A DNA stretch of 58,435 bases, from contig JARGGH010000020.1 of NCBI GenBank assembly GCA_029210945.1, positions 1 to 58,435 on the forward strand. The letters run 5' to 3'. Both the position numbers and the translations under genes were made by a program. This DNA comes from Anaerolineales bacterium (GTDB taxonomy: Bacteria > Chloroflexota > Anaerolineae > Anaerolineales > E44-bin32). Shown here one piece after another: positions 10,398-19,240 of this stretch. The notes beneath the pieces are model-generated. The model saw nothing but the letters and a program-made list of their open reading frames with translations. It was not told the origin of the DNA and did no database searches. Positions within the stretch are counted from its first letter, which is position 1; each line of letters begins with the position of its first letter.

Positions 10398-11141
10398 ATG
10401 AAAGACACCAGACCGAGCCTTGAAATCATCGCACCAACCGTAGACGAAGCAATCGCACAGGGCGCCACAGAGTTGGGCTTGCCTGAGGAGGCACTCGAGA
10501 TCGAGATCCTGGACGAGGGCGGCGGTGGGCTTTTCGGCCTGGGAAGCCGCCAGGCGCGCGTCCGCCTTACCGTCCGGTCAGCAGAAGGCCAACCCTCCGC
10601 CGCACCGGTCGCGAGCGAATCCCCGGCTGAGACGGAAGATCGCATCGAGGACACGGACCTGGATGAGGAGGCCGAAGCGCTGCGCATCACCCGCGACACC
10701 GTCGAAGAATTGCTGCAGCGCATGAACATCCAGGCTGAGGTCGATGCCTATTGGGGTGAAGCCGATACACCCGGGAAGATCAAGCCGCTGCACGTCGAAA
10801 TTCACGGAGATGATCTCAGCATCCTTATCGGCCGGCGCGGCAAAACGCTCAGCGCGCTGCAATACATCACCCGCCTGATCGTCGGCAAGGAACTCAAACG
10901 ACCCGTATCGGTCATGATCGATGTCGAAGGATACCGGGAACGCCGCGAACAGCAGCTCCGGCGTCTCGCCCGCCGCATGGCAACTCAAGCGGTTGAGACC
11001 TCCCGGACGATGTCCCTGGAACCGATGCCTGCCTACGAGCGCCGGATCGTCCACATCGAACTGAGAGGCGATCCGCAGGTTGAGACACTCAGCGTTGGTG
11101 AAGGTAAACGCCGCAAGGTCACAATCGTTCCCAAGGGTTAA
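10398..11141 (+). CDS. jag: RNA-binding protein Jag/KhpB (Jag-N, KH and R3H domains)
   Basis: Single-stranded nucleic acid-binding protein that in Gram-positives partners KhpA and influences cell division and elongation. The 247 residues show Jag-N at 1-60 (VDEAIAQGATELGL... GGGLFGLGSRQARV), an acidic linker, a KH domain with IGRRGKTLSALQYI at about 150-165 and an R3H domain with AMPAYERRIVH-like residues near 215. Start ATG has AGAAGG eight bases upstream; a GTG three codons earlier is less well placed. Downstream of yidC, as usual. Confidence 0.93.
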   Translation: MKDTRPSLEIIAPTVDEAIAQGATELGLPEEALEIEILDEGGGGLFGLGSRQARVRLTVRSAEGQPSAAPVASESPAETEDRIEDTDLDEEAEALRITRDTVEELLQRMNIQAEVDAYWGEADTPGKIKPLHVEIHGDDLSILIGRRGKTLSALQYITRLIVGKELKRPVSVMIDVEGYRERREQQLRRLARRMATQAVETSRTMSLEPMPAYERRIVHIELRGDPQVETLSVGEGKRRKVTIVPKG

Positions 11142-11151
11142 CCCCTTCGGT

Positions 11152-11179
11152 TTGATTGCGATGGGTGCGCGGCTATAAT
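11152..11179 (+). promoter_or_regulatory. Promoter for an apparently leaderless mRNA
   Basis: TTGATT and a perfect TATAAT with a 16-base spacer. The -10 ends only seven bases before the ATG at 11187, so the transcript should start at or next to the start codon, and no ribosome site is present. Confidence 0.65.
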
Positions 11180-11186
11180 CGCCGCT

Positions 11187-12026
11187 ATGTCCACCCAGTC
11201 CCGTCTCACTCCATATCTCTTAGTAGGACACGTGGCGAAAGACCTTACCCCATCCGGTGCGCGGCTTGGCGGTACCGTCGCTTACGCCGGTTTGACCGCC
11301 GCTGCATTAGGAGCGCATGTCGGAATCATCACAGCCTGCGCAGACGATCTTGATCTACAGCCGCTCATGCACATGGAACTTGTCGCTCATCCATCAAGCT
11401 CAACAACGACCTTCACCAATCGCGAACTGCAGTCCGGACGCGAACAAACGCTCCAATCACGCGCCGAGAAGCTGACCATCGATGTAGTCCCGCTCTCATG
11501 GCGCAGAGCCGCAATCATCCACCTCGCCCCGATTGCAGATGAAATTGATCTCGACATGCTGGATGCGCTCCCCGCAGCCTCGATCTATTTGACCCCTCAG
11601 GGATGGCTGCGGACCTGGGATCAGGATGGACGCATCGCGAGGAAAGAATGGGACGCCATCGCCACACAGCTCGCTCTCGCCAGGGCCGTCGTTTGCAGCA
11701 GCGAGGACCTCGGGCACGACGCTCATGCCGCCCACCGAATGGCACAAAAAACGCGCGTGCTGGCCGTCACGCGCAGCCACCAGGGCGCCTGGTTGTTCGT
11801 CGAAGGGGAGCGATCCGAGATCCCAGGGGAAGACGTCGAAGAGGTCGATCCGACCGGCTCGGGTGATATTTTCTCGGCGGCATTCTTCTGGGAATTGCAC
11901 GGCGGGAGCAACCCTTTCCAGGCAGCTCAGTTCGCCAACCGCCTCGCCGCTCGATCCGTCACCCGCGCCGGGCTGGATGCGATCCCGACCGACGACGAAA
12001 TTGCGAAAGCGAGAGGCAGTAACTGA
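11187..12026 (+). CDS. PfkB-family sugar kinase
   Basis: ATP-dependent kinase of the ribokinase/PfkB family; substrate unknown. The 279 residues include the N-terminal sugar-site region (GGTVAYAG) and the C-terminal signature DPTGSGDIFSAAFFW, where the last Asp is the catalytic base; the usual GAGD is GSGD here. Short for the family (about 300) and without an obvious lid, so it may be a small nucleoside or sugar kinase. Two bases separate its stop from parA, so it leads the parA-parB operon. Expression from the leaderless promoter is inferred. Confidence 0.85.
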   Translation: MSTQSRLTPYLLVGHVAKDLTPSGARLGGTVAYAGLTAAALGAHVGIITACADDLDLQPLMHMELVAHPSSSTTTFTNRELQSGREQTLQSRAEKLTIDVVPLSWRRAAIIHLAPIADEIDLDMLDALPAASIYLTPQGWLRTWDQDGRIARKEWDAIATQLALARAVVCSSEDLGHDAHAAHRMAQKTRVLAVTRSHQGAWLFVEGERSEIPGEDVEEVDPTGSGDIFSAAFFWELHGGSNPFQAAQFANRLAARSVTRAGLDAIPTDDEIAKARGSN

Positions 12027-12028
12027 CC

Positions 12029-12799
12029 ATGGCACATATTTATGCGCTGGTGAACCAGAAAGGCGGGGTGGGTAAGACGACCACCGCGATCAACCTCGGA
12101 GCCTATCTCACCCAGCTGAGGCAGCGTGTGTTGATCGTGGATGTGGACCCGCAGGCCAACGCCACCGCCAGCCTGGGCGTGGATCACAAGCAGCTCGAGA
12201 TGTCGATCTACGATACCTTGATCGCAGACTATCCGCCCGCCGAAATCGTCCTCAAGAATCGCAAGCTCGATCTATCGCTGCTGCCCTCTTCGACCGATCT
12301 GGCCGGGGCCCAGGTGGAGATGACCCAGCTGCCCGACCGCGAGAAGCTTCTCGAGCGGGTGCTCCAGGAGCTCCAGAACCACTACGACTACCTGCTGATC
12401 GACTGCCCGCCATCGCTGGGACTGCTCACCCTGAACGGCCTTGTCGCCGCGAAAGCGGGGGTCATCATCCCGGTCCAGTGCGAATACCTTGCGCTGGAAG
12501 GGTTAACCCAGCTCATGCAGACGCTCGAACGCGTGCGCACCAATTTGTTCCCGGGTCTCACGATCCGGGGGATGGTTCTGACCATGTTCGATGCCCGCAC
12601 GAATCTCTCCCGCGATGTCGTCGATGAAGTCCGCCGTCATTTTCCCGATCGGGTCTTCCGGTCTATCATCCCGAGGAGCATTCGCCTGGCGGAGGCGCCA
12701 TCCCATGGTCTGCCGATCTCGATCTACGCGCCGGAATCGACCGGCGCGCTGGCATACAGAGGCCTGGCCAAGGAACTGCTCGATGGCGATCGAGATTGA
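12029..12799 (+). CDS. parA: Chromosome partitioning ATPase ParA/Soj
   Basis: Walker-type ATPase that works with ParB-parS in chromosome segregation and origin positioning. The 256 residues start with the deviant Walker A KGGVGKTTTAIN, then DVDPQANAT, the DCPPSLGLLT Walker B region and RSIRLAEAPSHG near the C-terminus. No N-terminal helix-turn-helix, so it is the small chromosomal Soj type. Followed by parB 36 bases downstream. Confidence 0.96.
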   Translation: MAHIYALVNQKGGVGKTTTAINLGAYLTQLRQRVLIVDVDPQANATASLGVDHKQLEMSIYDTLIADYPPAEIVLKNRKLDLSLLPSSTDLAGAQVEMTQLPDREKLLERVLQELQNHYDYLLIDCPPSLGLLTLNGLVAAKAGVIIPVQCEYLALEGLTQLMQTLERVRTNLFPGLTIRGMVLTMFDARTNLSRDVVDEVRRHFPDRVFRSIIPRSIRLAEAPSHGLPISIYAPESTGALAYRGLAKELLDGDRD

Positions 12800-12835
12800 C
12801 GAAGGTGTTCTTCCACGGAATTTGAGGATTTTCCA

Positions 12836-13705
12836 ATGACAAAAAAGCGAGGACTTGGCAGAGGGCTTGATGCACTGATCCCTTCCGGGCAAGGTCCGCC
12901 TGCGGATGCCGCTGGCGTGCGTCAGGTCCCGGTGAAAAACGTGAAGCCCAACCCCAGGCAGCCGCGGCTCAACATCGACCCTGCTGAACTGGACAGCCTC
13001 TCCAGCTCGATCAAAGAACACGGGGTGCTGCAGCCGATCGTCGTACTCCCGGAAGACGACCAGGGTGGCTACACTCTGATCGCCGGCGAACGCAGATTGC
13101 GCGCCGCCCGACAGGCCGGGCTGGAAGAGATCCCCGCCATCGTGCGGGATGTCAACGAGCGGCAGCAGTTAGAGCTGGCGCTGATTGAAAACCTGCAGCG
13201 CGCCGACCTCAACCCACTCGAAGCAGCCGAAGGATACCGGCAGCTGATCGACGATTTCGATCTATCACATGACGATATCGCCGCACGCATCGGGAAAAGC
13301 CGCACGGCTGTGACCAACACCATCCGGCTCCTGAAACTATCCGCGGCTGTGCGCACCGCGCTGCAGGACGGCAAGATCAGTGAAGGTCATGCCCGCGCCC
13401 TCCTGGCCCTCTCTACGGCGCAGGCCCAATCCGCAGCATTGCAGACCGTCCTCAGCCGCACACTGAACGTGCGTCAGACAGAGGAGCTGGTGCGCAAGCT
13501 CTCCGGTGAACGGAAAGAACGAAAGCCCGCCTCCACACAACCTCCTGAAGAAAAGGCGCTGGAAGATCAGCTGCGCCAGGCGCTTGGCACCAGAGTCACT
13601 CTGCGGCGAGGAACCCGTGGCGGGAGCATCGTATTGCGCTTCTACTCCGACGAGGAGTTGAATGCACTTGTCGATCAGCTTCTGGGCTCATCCGGAGAAA
13701 AGTAA
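12836..13705 (+). CDS. parB: Chromosome partitioning protein ParB/Spo0J
   Basis: DNA-binding CTPase that loads on parS sites. The 289 residues begin KKRGLGRGLDALIP, a conserved ParA-contact motif, followed by the CTP-binding ParB-N domain (PNPRQPRL, GVLQPIVV, LIAGERRLRAARQAG, ALIENLQRADLNPLEAA), the helix-turn-helix KosB-like domain (SHDDIAARIGKSRTAVTNTIRLLKL) and a C-terminal dimerization segment. Complete and standard. The next gene starts two bases after its stop. Confidence 0.96.
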   Translation: MTKKRGLGRGLDALIPSGQGPPADAAGVRQVPVKNVKPNPRQPRLNIDPAELDSLSSSIKEHGVLQPIVVLPEDDQGGYTLIAGERRLRAARQAGLEEIPAIVRDVNERQQLELALIENLQRADLNPLEAAEGYRQLIDDFDLSHDDIAARIGKSRTAVTNTIRLLKLSAAVRTALQDGKISEGHARALLALSTAQAQSAALQTVLSRTLNVRQTEELVRKLSGERKERKPASTQPPEEKALEDQLRQALGTRVTLRRGTRGGSIVLRFYSDEELNALVDQLLGSSGEK

Positions 13706-13706
13706 C

Positions 13707-14750
13707 GTGCGAGTGCTCGTCTTCGGGACGGGAGCCGTCGGGGGCCTCATCGGCGCCCGCCTGGCGCTCGCCGGACACGAGGTCGTATTCCTCGCCCGCC
13801 CGCGGGTCGTCGATGCGCTCAGGCGTAACGGCCTGACCCTGATCGATGATCAGCAAGTCGCGCAGGTCCCCAATGTAATCGCCAGCAGTGATTTTTCCGA
13901 AGCGGTCAAGACCGGGCGCCCCGACCTGATCCTGCTCTGCGTCAAAGCATACGATTGCGCCGATGCGGCTGCGCTGATCAAGGACACCCTTCCTGAACCC
14001 ATACCGGTTTTAAGTATGCTCAACGGGATCAACAACGAGCAGACTCTCGCACAGGCGTTGGGTTCCGGAAATGTAATCGCCGGGACGCTTACCACCGCGG
14101 TCGAGATGCCCGAGCCCGCAGTCGTGCGTGTCTCCCGGAAGCGCGGTGTGGGGATCGCCGGCACGCACCCGATGACCGCCGAGATCGTCGGGCGGTTCAA
14201 ACAGGCCGGCTTCCATACCGAGCATTATCCCAACCCGGGACGGATGAAGTGGTCCAAGCTGATGACAAACATCGTCGCCAATACAACCTCGGCGATCACC
14301 GGCTTCAATCCCGGTGAGGTTTTCGCCCATCCCGGCCTGGCCAGGATGGAGATGGACGCGCTGCGCGAGACGGTGCGGGTCATGCGAAAAATGGGCTTCG
14401 GACCCCAGAATTTGCCCGGAGTATCCGTCGCTTTGCTGGGAAGGGCGGTGTTCTTACCGGCGATTGTCACCCGCCATCTGCTCGGCCGGATCGTCGCCGG
14501 CGGGCGCGGCTCCAAGAAACCATCGCTGCACCACGACATTGGCAGGGGCAAATCGGAAGTCGACTGGCTCAACGGCGCCGTCGTCCGCTATGGTGAGCAG
14601 TTTGGCGTCCCGACCCCGGTCAACCGGGCGCTCTATGAGACGATGAAGGAGCTGGTCGAGGATCAGAGCCTGCATCAGACCTTCCTCGGCCATCCGGAGC
14701 GCCTGGTTTCAAAAGCGTACCCTGGAAACGGCGGCCGCGATGCCGGTTAA
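13707..14750 (+). CDS. panE: Ketopantoate reductase family protein (PanE/ApbA)
   Basis: NADPH-dependent 2-dehydropantoate 2-reductase of pantothenate and CoA synthesis, or a related 2-oxoacid reductase. The 347 residues start with the Rossmann fingerprint VLVFGTGAVGGLIGARLA; CVKAYD and SMLNGINNE follow, the catalytic Lys lies in KWSKLMTNIVAN and the C-terminal ApbA-C domain ends with a SEVDWLNGAVV box. Start is GTG with GGAG ten bases upstream, directly after the parB stop; longer versions read back into parB. The substrate of distant PanE paralogues is often uncertain. Confidence 0.85.
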   Translation: MRVLVFGTGAVGGLIGARLALAGHEVVFLARPRVVDALRRNGLTLIDDQQVAQVPNVIASSDFSEAVKTGRPDLILLCVKAYDCADAAALIKDTLPEPIPVLSMLNGINNEQTLAQALGSGNVIAGTLTTAVEMPEPAVVRVSRKRGVGIAGTHPMTAEIVGRFKQAGFHTEHYPNPGRMKWSKLMTNIVANTTSAITGFNPGEVFAHPGLARMEMDALRETVRVMRKMGFGPQNLPGVSVALLGRAVFLPAIVTRHLLGRIVAGGRGSKKPSLHHDIGRGKSEVDWLNGAVVRYGEQFGVPTPVNRALYETMKELVEDQSLHQTFLGHPERLVSKAYPGNGGRDAG

Positions 14751-14821
14751 GAATCTGCAAACCAGGCGAGGAGTTCACCCACGGCGCACGATCAGGGCAG
14801 GTTGCGTGTTAGGTTTACAGG

Positions 14822-14827
14822 TATAAT
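14822..14827 (+). promoter_or_regulatory. -10 element ahead of fabG
   Basis: A perfect TATAAT, 45 bases before the fabG ATG. The nearest -35-like TTGCGT is only 14 bases away, so the -35 is weak. Confidence 0.45.
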
Positions 14828-14872
14828 CACCCTCTGAAGCTGCCGGAGGGATGCAGCACGAACGGAGAACCG

Positions 14873-15616
14873 ATGGAATTCAAGGACAAAGTAGTAATTG
14901 TGACCGGAGCTTCGCGCGGCATCGGGCGAGCGATCGCCCTCGAGTTTGGCTCGCTCGGCGCCAGGGTTGTCGTCAATTACAACAGCAGCGCCGATTCGGC
15001 CGACGAGGTTGTTCAGGCGGTGAAGGAGTTCGGCAGCGACGCGATTGCGTTGCAGGCCGACGTGAGCGACTTTGATGAAGCCCGGAACCTCATCCAGCAA
15101 GGGATCGAGCATTTCGGCGAGCTTCACATTCTGGTCAACAACGCCGGGATCACCCGTGATGGCTTGATCATGACGATGTCCGAAGACGACTGGGATGCGG
15201 TCGCGGCGACCAACCTGAAATCGACCTTCAACTGTTCCAAGGCTGCCATCCGGCATATGATGCGCAAACGCTACGGGCGGATCATCAACATCACCTCAAT
15301 CTCAGGTAAGATGGGAAACGCCGGGCAGACCAACTACTCGGCTTCCAAAGCCGGCCAGATCGGTTTTACCAAGGCGCTGGCGCGCGAGGTCGCATCGCGC
15401 AAAATCACGGTCAACGCGGTGGCGCCCGGTTTCATTGAGACCAATATCTGGGAAACGGTTCCGGAGGATATCCAGGCCGGACTGATCGATATCATCCCGC
15501 TCGGCCGCATCGGCGCACCGCAGGAGGTCGCCAAAGCGGTTGCATTCCTTGCATCGGACGAGGCGTCCTATATCACCGGACACGTCTTGAACGTCGACGG
15601 CGGCATGGCGATGTAA
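14873..15616 (+). CDS. fabG: 3-oxoacyl-ACP reductase FabG (SDR family)
   Basis: NADPH-dependent reduction of 3-ketoacyl-ACP in fatty acid synthesis. The 247 residues have TGASRGIG cofactor loop, NNAG at about 90, catalytic Ser in ITSISG, Tyr-X3-Lys in NYSASKAG and the C-terminal YITGHVLNVDGGMAM typical of FabG. Other SDR functions cannot be excluded since no fab genes are next to it. It heads the run fabG-Asp23-nusB-tat with short gaps. Confidence 0.9.
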   Translation: MEFKDKVVIVTGASRGIGRAIALEFGSLGARVVVNYNSSADSADEVVQAVKEFGSDAIALQADVSDFDEARNLIQQGIEHFGELHILVNNAGITRDGLIMTMSEDDWDAVAATNLKSTFNCSKAAIRHMMRKRYGRIINITSISGKMGNAGQTNYSASKAGQIGFTKALAREVASRKITVNAVAPGFIETNIWETVPEDIQAGLIDIIPLGRIGAPQEVAKAVAFLASDEASYITGHVLNVDGGMAM

Positions 15617-15633
15617 TCTGGGAGAAATTTACG

Positions 15634-15999
15634 ATGACTGAAATCGGAGAGACTCATGATCGCGCGCCCGGCACAACCACGATGGCCCCGGGCGTGTTGG
15701 TCACGCTGGCAAAATTCACGGCGTTGAACATCCCTGGCGTCGTTGCGATGGCGCCGCGCCCGGGCGGTGTCAACCGCCTGTTCAAGCGTGGTTCCGGCGA
15801 GGGCGTTCAGATCGAGATCGATGAGGATTGCGTTTGCGTCGAACTCTTCCTGATCCTGAAGAGCGACACGAATGTCCGCGAGGTCAGCCGAAAGGTGCAG
15901 AACGAGGTGGCACGCGCGATTGAAGAGATGGTTGGTATGAACGTCACACGCGTCGATGTCCATATCGAGGATATCTACTTCGCGCCAGACGAAGAATGA
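15634..15999 (+). CDS. Asp23/Gls24 family protein
   Basis: A 121-residue protein of the Asp23 (alkaline shock, DUF322) family, with MAPGVLVTLAKFTALNIPGV at about 17-36 and a C-terminal VNRVDVHIEDI-like stretch. Family members associate with the membrane through partner proteins or act in cell envelope stress. A GGGAG ribosome site precedes it. In Firmicutes and Chloroflexi such genes are often just upstream of nusB, as here. Confidence 0.88.
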   Translation: MTEIGETHDRAPGTTTMAPGVLVTLAKFTALNIPGVVAMAPRPGGVNRLFKRGSGEGVQIEIDEDCVCVELFLILKSDTNVREVSRKVQNEVARAIEEMVGMNVTRVDVHIEDIYFAPDEE

Positions 16000-16009
16000 C
16001 GGAACATCT

Positions 16010-16447
16010 ATGAAACGGGAACGCCGCAGGGCAAGAACCTTAGCATTGCAAACACTTTATGAAGTTGACACGGTCGGCCACCCTGCGGCTGCCGTACTGG
16101 CGCGTCACATCGATAACAACCAGACCTTGAGCGATAGCAATGCAGCCTTCATCAAAGAATTGGTTGAAGGGGTTCTAGAACTTGCCCCCCGCCTGGATGA
16201 ATACATTTCCACCTGCGCCCCCGAATGGCCGGTTGATCAGATTGCAGTCCTGGATCGCAACATTCTCCGCATGGCACTCTGGGAAATTGCGGTTTCAGAA
16301 GAAACGCCGCTTAAGGTAGCGATCAACGAAGCCGTTGAATTGGCCAAACGCTTTGGTTCCGACAGCTCAGCACGATTTATCAACGGCGTGCTGGGCACAT
16401 TGGCAAAACGTTCATCTGAACTTCGCCAGCAATTCATATCAAGCTGA
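16010..16447 (+). CDS. nusB: Transcription antitermination factor NusB
   Basis: Binds boxA with S10 for antitermination in rRNA operons. The 145-residue all-helical protein shows RRRARTLALQTLYEVD at the N-terminus, PEWPVDQIAVLDRNILRMALWEI in the middle and the conserved INEAVELAKRFGSDSSARFINGVL C-terminal region. Start chosen at the ATG of MKRERRRAR; the frame extends 18 codons upstream into the Asp23 gene, which is unlikely to be translated. Confidence 0.95.
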   Translation: MKRERRRARTLALQTLYEVDTVGHPAAAVLARHIDNNQTLSDSNAAFIKELVEGVLELAPRLDEYISTCAPEWPVDQIAVLDRNILRMALWEIAVSEETPLKVAINEAVELAKRFGSDSSARFINGVLGTLAKRSSELRQQFISS

Positions 16448-16457
16448 AATGTAAATT

Positions 16458-16883
16458 ATGGATATTCTCGGTATCGGACCACTCGAACTGCTGTTTATTC
16501 TCGTCATCGCGCTGATCGTCGTTGGGCCGAAAGACCTTGCCCGCGTCGGCCGCACGCTCGGACGCACGCTCAACCGCGTCTATCGTTCGGACAGTTGGCG
16601 GATCTTAAACGAGGCCTCTCAAACAATCCGCACGCTCCCCAACCGTCTCGCTCGCGAAGCTGCGCTGGACGATCTTGACGACCTGAAAAGTGACGTCGAC
16701 AAAGCTCGCAATGAACTTGAGAGCGAGACACAGAAATTCAACCAGAGCTTAAAAGCGTGGACTCAGCCTACCTCGAGGGACCCTGAGCCCACGCCGGAGG
16801 ACGACCAGCCAGAGAAACCGGCTTCAGAGAAAACCGCCTCGGATTCTGCCGAATCATCAGGACCCGGGGGTGAAGAAGACTAA
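16458..16883 (+). CDS. tatB: Twin-arginine translocase TatA/TatB-family subunit
   Basis: Pore or receptor subunit of the Tat system for folded proteins. The 141 residues have one N-terminal membrane helix (about 8-24, IGPLELLFILVIALIVV), the GPKDL hinge and a long amphipathic helix (about 26-60), then an acidic, proline-rich tail. The Glu near the start of the helix and the long tail favour TatB over TatA. tatC follows three bases later. Confidence 0.88.
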   Translation: MDILGIGPLELLFILVIALIVVGPKDLARVGRTLGRTLNRVYRSDSWRILNEASQTIRTLPNRLAREAALDDLDDLKSDVDKARNELESETQKFNQSLKAWTQPTSRDPEPTPEDDQPEKPASEKTASDSAESSGPGGEED

Positions 16884-16886
16884 CCG

Positions 16887-17759
16887 ATGCGCTCTTTCCT
16901 ACGCCGGATCTGGCAGATCCTCACCGCTCCCGTTCGTTGGCTGCTGACCCCATTCCGCGCGCTGCGTGACTTTATCAATCACGATCCCGAAGATGTGCCC
17001 ATCGCGGATGTCTTCTCGCGCACGATTGAAGAGCCCTCGCTGGTATTCGAGCATCTCGAAGCCCTTCGACGGCATTTGCTGCGCGCGATGCTGGTGCTCA
17101 TCCTGGCCGTCGCGCTTGCAGCTGTCTTCGCCCAGGATATCCTGGCCTGGCTATCAGAACCGATCGGCGGTCTCGAGCAACTGCAAGCGATCGAGGTCAC
17201 CGAGAACATCGGCGCATTCATGCGCGTCAGTTTGCTGACCGGTTTTGCCCTCTCACTGCCATATATTGGCCTGGAGATCTTCGCCTTCATGAACCCCGGG
17301 CTGCGCCGGCGTGAGCGCATTATGGTTCTGTCATTCATCCCGACGGGCAGCATTCTCTTCGTGCTGGGCGTGCTGTTCACGTACTACGTGATGCTGCCAG
17401 CCGCCCTGCCTTTCCTGCTCAACTTTCTTGGCATCAGCACCGCCATCCGGCCGGCAAATTACATCCGCTTTGTGACCGGCCTGATGTTCTGGATCGGGTT
17501 GGCTTTCCAATTCCCGCTCGTGATTTACGCTGTAGCGGCATTGGGATTTATCGACGCCCGCATGCTCATCCGCGGCTGGCGCTATGCAATCCTTGTGATC
17601 GCCGTGATCGCAGCCGCCGCAACACCCACAATCGACCCGATCAATATGGGTCTGGTGATGCTGCCTATGATCGTACTGTACTTCCTCAGCATCGGCCTGG
17701 CTGTGCTGGCCGGTCGCGGGCACCGCAAGCGCAAGGCTGCCTCACAACCCCCAGAATAA
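16887..17759 (+). CDS. tatC: Sec-independent translocase subunit TatC
   Basis: Twin-arginine signal receptor of the Tat system. The 290-residue protein has an N-terminal cytoplasmic extension of about 50 residues, then the FEHLEALRRHLLRAM motif and six membrane segments including FMNPGLRRRERI and the IRFVTGLMFWIGLAFQFPLV segment. The extension is longer than in most TatC. Forms an operon with the TatB-like gene. Confidence 0.95.
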   Translation: MRSFLRRIWQILTAPVRWLLTPFRALRDFINHDPEDVPIADVFSRTIEEPSLVFEHLEALRRHLLRAMLVLILAVALAAVFAQDILAWLSEPIGGLEQLQAIEVTENIGAFMRVSLLTGFALSLPYIGLEIFAFMNPGLRRRERIMVLSFIPTGSILFVLGVLFTYYVMLPAALPFLLNFLGISTAIRPANYIRFVTGLMFWIGLAFQFPLVIYAVAALGFIDARMLIRGWRYAILVIAVIAAAATPTIDPINMGLVMLPMIVLYFLSIGLAVLAGRGHRKRKAASQPPE

Positions 17760-17796
17760 GTTCACACCGCAGAACAACCCCCACAGCGAGTCTTTT

Positions 17797-17825
17797 TTGC
17801 CCTTCCACTCCGGAAAAGGTACAAT
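17797..17825 (+). promoter_or_regulatory. Promoter of the thiolase-DUF35 pair
   Basis: TTGCCC and TACAAT with a 17-base spacer, about 48 bases before the start codon. Confidence 0.6.
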
Positions 17826-17873
17826 CCACGCGCTCTATCCATCTCACGCTGCAGCCACAGGAGGATTGCCAGG

Positions 17874-19238
17874 ATGCGACCTGTTTACGCCCTCTCCGGA
17901 GGGGTGTCCAAGTTCAGCAAAGCCCGACCGGATAAGACCTTCCAGGCGATTGTCAAGGAGGCTTACGATTACGCCATCTCCGACATCGGGCTCGATTTTC
18001 CCGCGTTCACCAACATCGTCGATGGATCCGTCGCCTCCTACTTCTCGGATCACTTCTCGCGTCAGCTCATGGCTGGCATCATGGCGCAGGACTATCTCGG
18101 ATTGTGTCCGAAACCCAGCCATCGGGTCGAGGGCGGCGGCGCCACCGGCGGGTTGTGCTTCCAGGAGGCGTGGAAAGCGGTCGCGTCGGGCCACATGGAT
18201 GTCTGTATCGCCTACGGGTTCGAGACCATGAGCCACGTCGAGACATGGAAGGGCAACGAGTTCATCGCCCTGGCGTCGGACGTCTCCTGGGATTATCCGG
18301 TGGGTGGATTCTACTCCGGGTATTACGCCATGATGGTCACCCGGCATATGAAAGAATATGGCACCACCGTCGAACAGATGGCGCATGTGTCTGTAAAGAA
18401 TCACATCAACGCCTACTACAACCGCTACGCGCAGAAACGCAACCGCTACAGCGTGGAGGATGTGCGCAACGCGCCGATGGTCGCCTGGCCGCTCACCCGG
18501 CTCGATATCTGCGTCATGTCGGACGGGGCAGCGGCGACGATTCTGGCGTCTGAAGAAGGGCTGAAGCGGCTGGAAGAAGCCGGCGCCCGGGTCGCCCGCC
18601 CTCTCGTGCGCGTAACCGGTATCGGCCGCGGCACGGACGCCATGCGCATGGCGGACCGCCCGCACGTCGATTACGAAACGTTCCTGAACGACTACGCCAC
18701 CGAACAAGAAAAATCTTCCGACGACACCCGGAAATACTACAAGGAGCTGTGGGATCACGGCACGCGTTATCCCGGCGTGCACTCGTTCCGAGCCGGACGC
18801 ACGGCAGGCAACATGGCCTATAAGCATGCCGGCATCGCCGATCCGCTCAACGAATTGGACTTCATCGAGCTGCACGATGCTTACACGTCCAGCGAGATCC
18901 AGACGTACGAAGACCTGGGTTTATGCCGCTACGGCGAAGGCGGGCCATTCGCAGCCTCCGGTAAAGCGCACATGCCCGGCATCGATTACGGGGTAAGTCT
19001 CGAAGATCAACCGATCTGTCCCGTGAACCCTTCCGGAGGCTTGATCGCCTGCGGACATCCAGTTGGAGCGACCGGCTTGATGCAGGCCGTCTTTGCCCTC
19101 TGGCAGCTGCAGGGCACGGTTGAACGACATTTCGGAGACCCGCGGCTGCAGATTAAAGACGGCCGCCGCGGCGCGATCCACTCCCATGCCGGTACCGGCA
19201 CATACGTCACCGTCAGCATCCTTGAGAGCGAGGCCTAA
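17874..19238 (+). CDS. SCP2-type thiolase-fold protein lacking the nucleophilic cysteine
   Basis: A 454-residue thiolase-superfamily protein. In thiolases of this group the nucleophile is in RxExxCASGG; here the segment is RVEGGGATGG, so the Cys is Gly89 (GGC at 18138-18140). The other catalytic elements remain: HDAYTSSE (His about 326) and CGHPVGATG near 390. Loss of the Cys with a DUF35 partner is known from steroid side-chain aldolases (Ltp2 with ChsH2), which carry out retro-aldol cleavage of acyl-CoAs. A carbon-carbon lyase or non-thiolytic condensation role is therefore more likely than a normal acetyl-CoA acetyltransferase. The DUF35 gene follows two bases later. CAGGAGG lies upstream of the ATG. 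Confidence 0.85.
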   Translation: MRPVYALSGGVSKFSKARPDKTFQAIVKEAYDYAISDIGLDFPAFTNIVDGSVASYFSDHFSRQLMAGIMAQDYLGLCPKPSHRVEGGGATGGLCFQEAWKAVASGHMDVCIAYGFETMSHVETWKGNEFIALASDVSWDYPVGGFYSGYYAMMVTRHMKEYGTTVEQMAHVSVKNHINAYYNRYAQKRNRYSVEDVRNAPMVAWPLTRLDICVMSDGAAATILASEEGLKRLEEAGARVARPLVRVTGIGRGTDAMRMADRPHVDYETFLNDYATEQEKSSDDTRKYYKELWDHGTRYPGVHSFRAGRTAGNMAYKHAGIADPLNELDFIELHDAYTSSEIQTYEDLGLCRYGEGGPFAASGKAHMPGIDYGVSLEDQPICPVNPSGGLIACGHPVGATGLMQAVFALWQLQGTVERHFGDPRLQIKDGRRGAIHSHAGTGTYVTVSILESEA

Positions 19239-19240
19239 TC

